This document shows, one piece after another, positions 40,292 through 40,635 of a stretch of DNA of 40,635 nucleotides (position 1 is its first letter; the number at the start of each line of letters is the position of its first letter). The notes beneath the pieces were generated by a model that worked only from the letters and a program-made list of their open reading frames with translations, did no database searches and had not been told where the DNA came from. The position numbers and the translations under genes were made by a program. This stretch comes from Streptosporangium nondiastaticum (GTDB lineage Bacteria; Actinomycetota; Actinomycetes; Streptomycetales; Streptomycetaceae). The stretch is from the NCBI RefSeq assembly GCF_003011965.1, contig NZ_PXWG01000056.1, forward strand, positions 1 through 40,635. The letters run 5' to 3'.

Positions 40292-40635
40292 TCACGCCTC
40301 GCCGCGGACGCGCCCCCGCCCCCGCCGCCCCGACAGCGTCGTGAAGCCCCACGACAGCCCCGCCAGTACCACCGGTATCAGCAGCAGGACCCCCGAGAAC
40401 GCCAGGACCCCCGCCGTCAGCAGGGCGCTGGCCACCGCTGCCGGCCACAGCCACGTCCGTCGCGGCAGCAGGGCCAGCGCCGAGAGGAGGCCGGCCAGGG
40501 TGACCGAGGCCAGGCAGGTGGACGTGGCGCGCATCAGGCCGTCCAGGTCGCCGCCGCCGAGCCGGGCCGCGGCGCCGACCGCCGCGCAGGCGACGGCCAG
40601 CACGGCCAGGCTGCGCCGCGGCACCTCGCCGGGGG
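40292..40635 (-). CDS. Small multi-pass membrane protein (5' end probably cut by window)
   Basis: The reverse-strand frame is open to the window edge. A GTG at 40624 gives 110 residues, but no ribosome binding site can be checked and the frame continues upstream, so the true start may lie outside. Four hydrophobic segments are visible (for example SLAVLAVACAAVGAAA, TLAGLLSALALL and GVLLLIPVVLAGLSWGF). A basic tail, RRGRGRVRGEA, ends the protein. No family is recognised and no function is proposed. It is convergent with the small gene ending at 40268. Confidence 0.6.
   Translation of the reverse strand, partial: PGEVPRRSLAVLAVACAAVGAAARLGGGDLDGLMRATSTCLASVTLAGLLSALALLPRRTWLWPAAVASALLTAGVLAFSGVLLLIPVVLAGLSWGFTTLSGRRGRGRVRGEA

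Overview
The window is high-GC actinobacterial DNA, almost certainly from a Streptomyces chromosome. Base composition and codon use are typical of the genus, with GTG and TTG starts. It also carries family markers: a SepF paralogue, a DUF5685 protein, streptogrisin-type proteases, a subtilisin inhibitor (SSI), DnaE2 with an ImuB-like partner, and a DUF5753/DUF397 regulator pair. Both ends cut through genes. I found no rRNA, tRNA, CRISPR array or insertion sequence.

Layout. 1-6.1 kb: a truncated PAP2 phosphatase, a PIG-V-like mannosyltransferase, a 14-helix MFS exporter, a glutaryl-CoA-dehydrogenase-type enzyme and sepF. 6.4-11.6 kb: a DUF5685 protein with a cysteine-rich tail, a probable leader peptide facing the other way, and a tightly coupled operon of two flavin-dependent monooxygenases plus a DUF1684 protein. 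11.6-16.2 kb: a tandem repeat array, two secreted S1 proteases flanking an SPFH membrane protein, and an SSI-family inhibitor convergent with the second protease. 16.6-22.3 kb: a peptide/nickel-type ABC importer (permease, lipoprotein, permease, fused double ATPase). 22.3-24.8 kb: a degenerate-looking terpene synthase, an unannotated small basic ORF in a heavily structured intergenic region, and an ABC-2/Pip-like membrane protein. 25.0-31.8 kb: a LexA-box-preceded dnaE2-imuB pair, a secreted lipase, a DUF402 protein, a 34-residue metallothionein-like peptide and a cupin. 32.0-38.5 kb: a secreted Rhs/YD-repeat polymorphic toxin gene with two embedded ricin-type lectin domains, a papain-fold toxin tip and a downstream immunity gene. 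The Rhs reading frame is broken once. 38.7-40.6 kb: a DUF397/helix-turn-helix pair, a divergent small protein and a truncated membrane protein.

How the genes work together. The clearest functional sets are the SOS mutagenesis pair dnaE2-imuB under a LexA box, the ABC importer operon, the protease/inhibitor neighbourhood, the monooxygenase operon (probably sulfur or xenobiotic oxidation) and the toxin/immunity pair. The toxin tip and immunity gene look less GC-rich than the rest of the window, which suggests an acquired module. Many operon ends carry long GC-rich hairpins, several of which share one sequence family.
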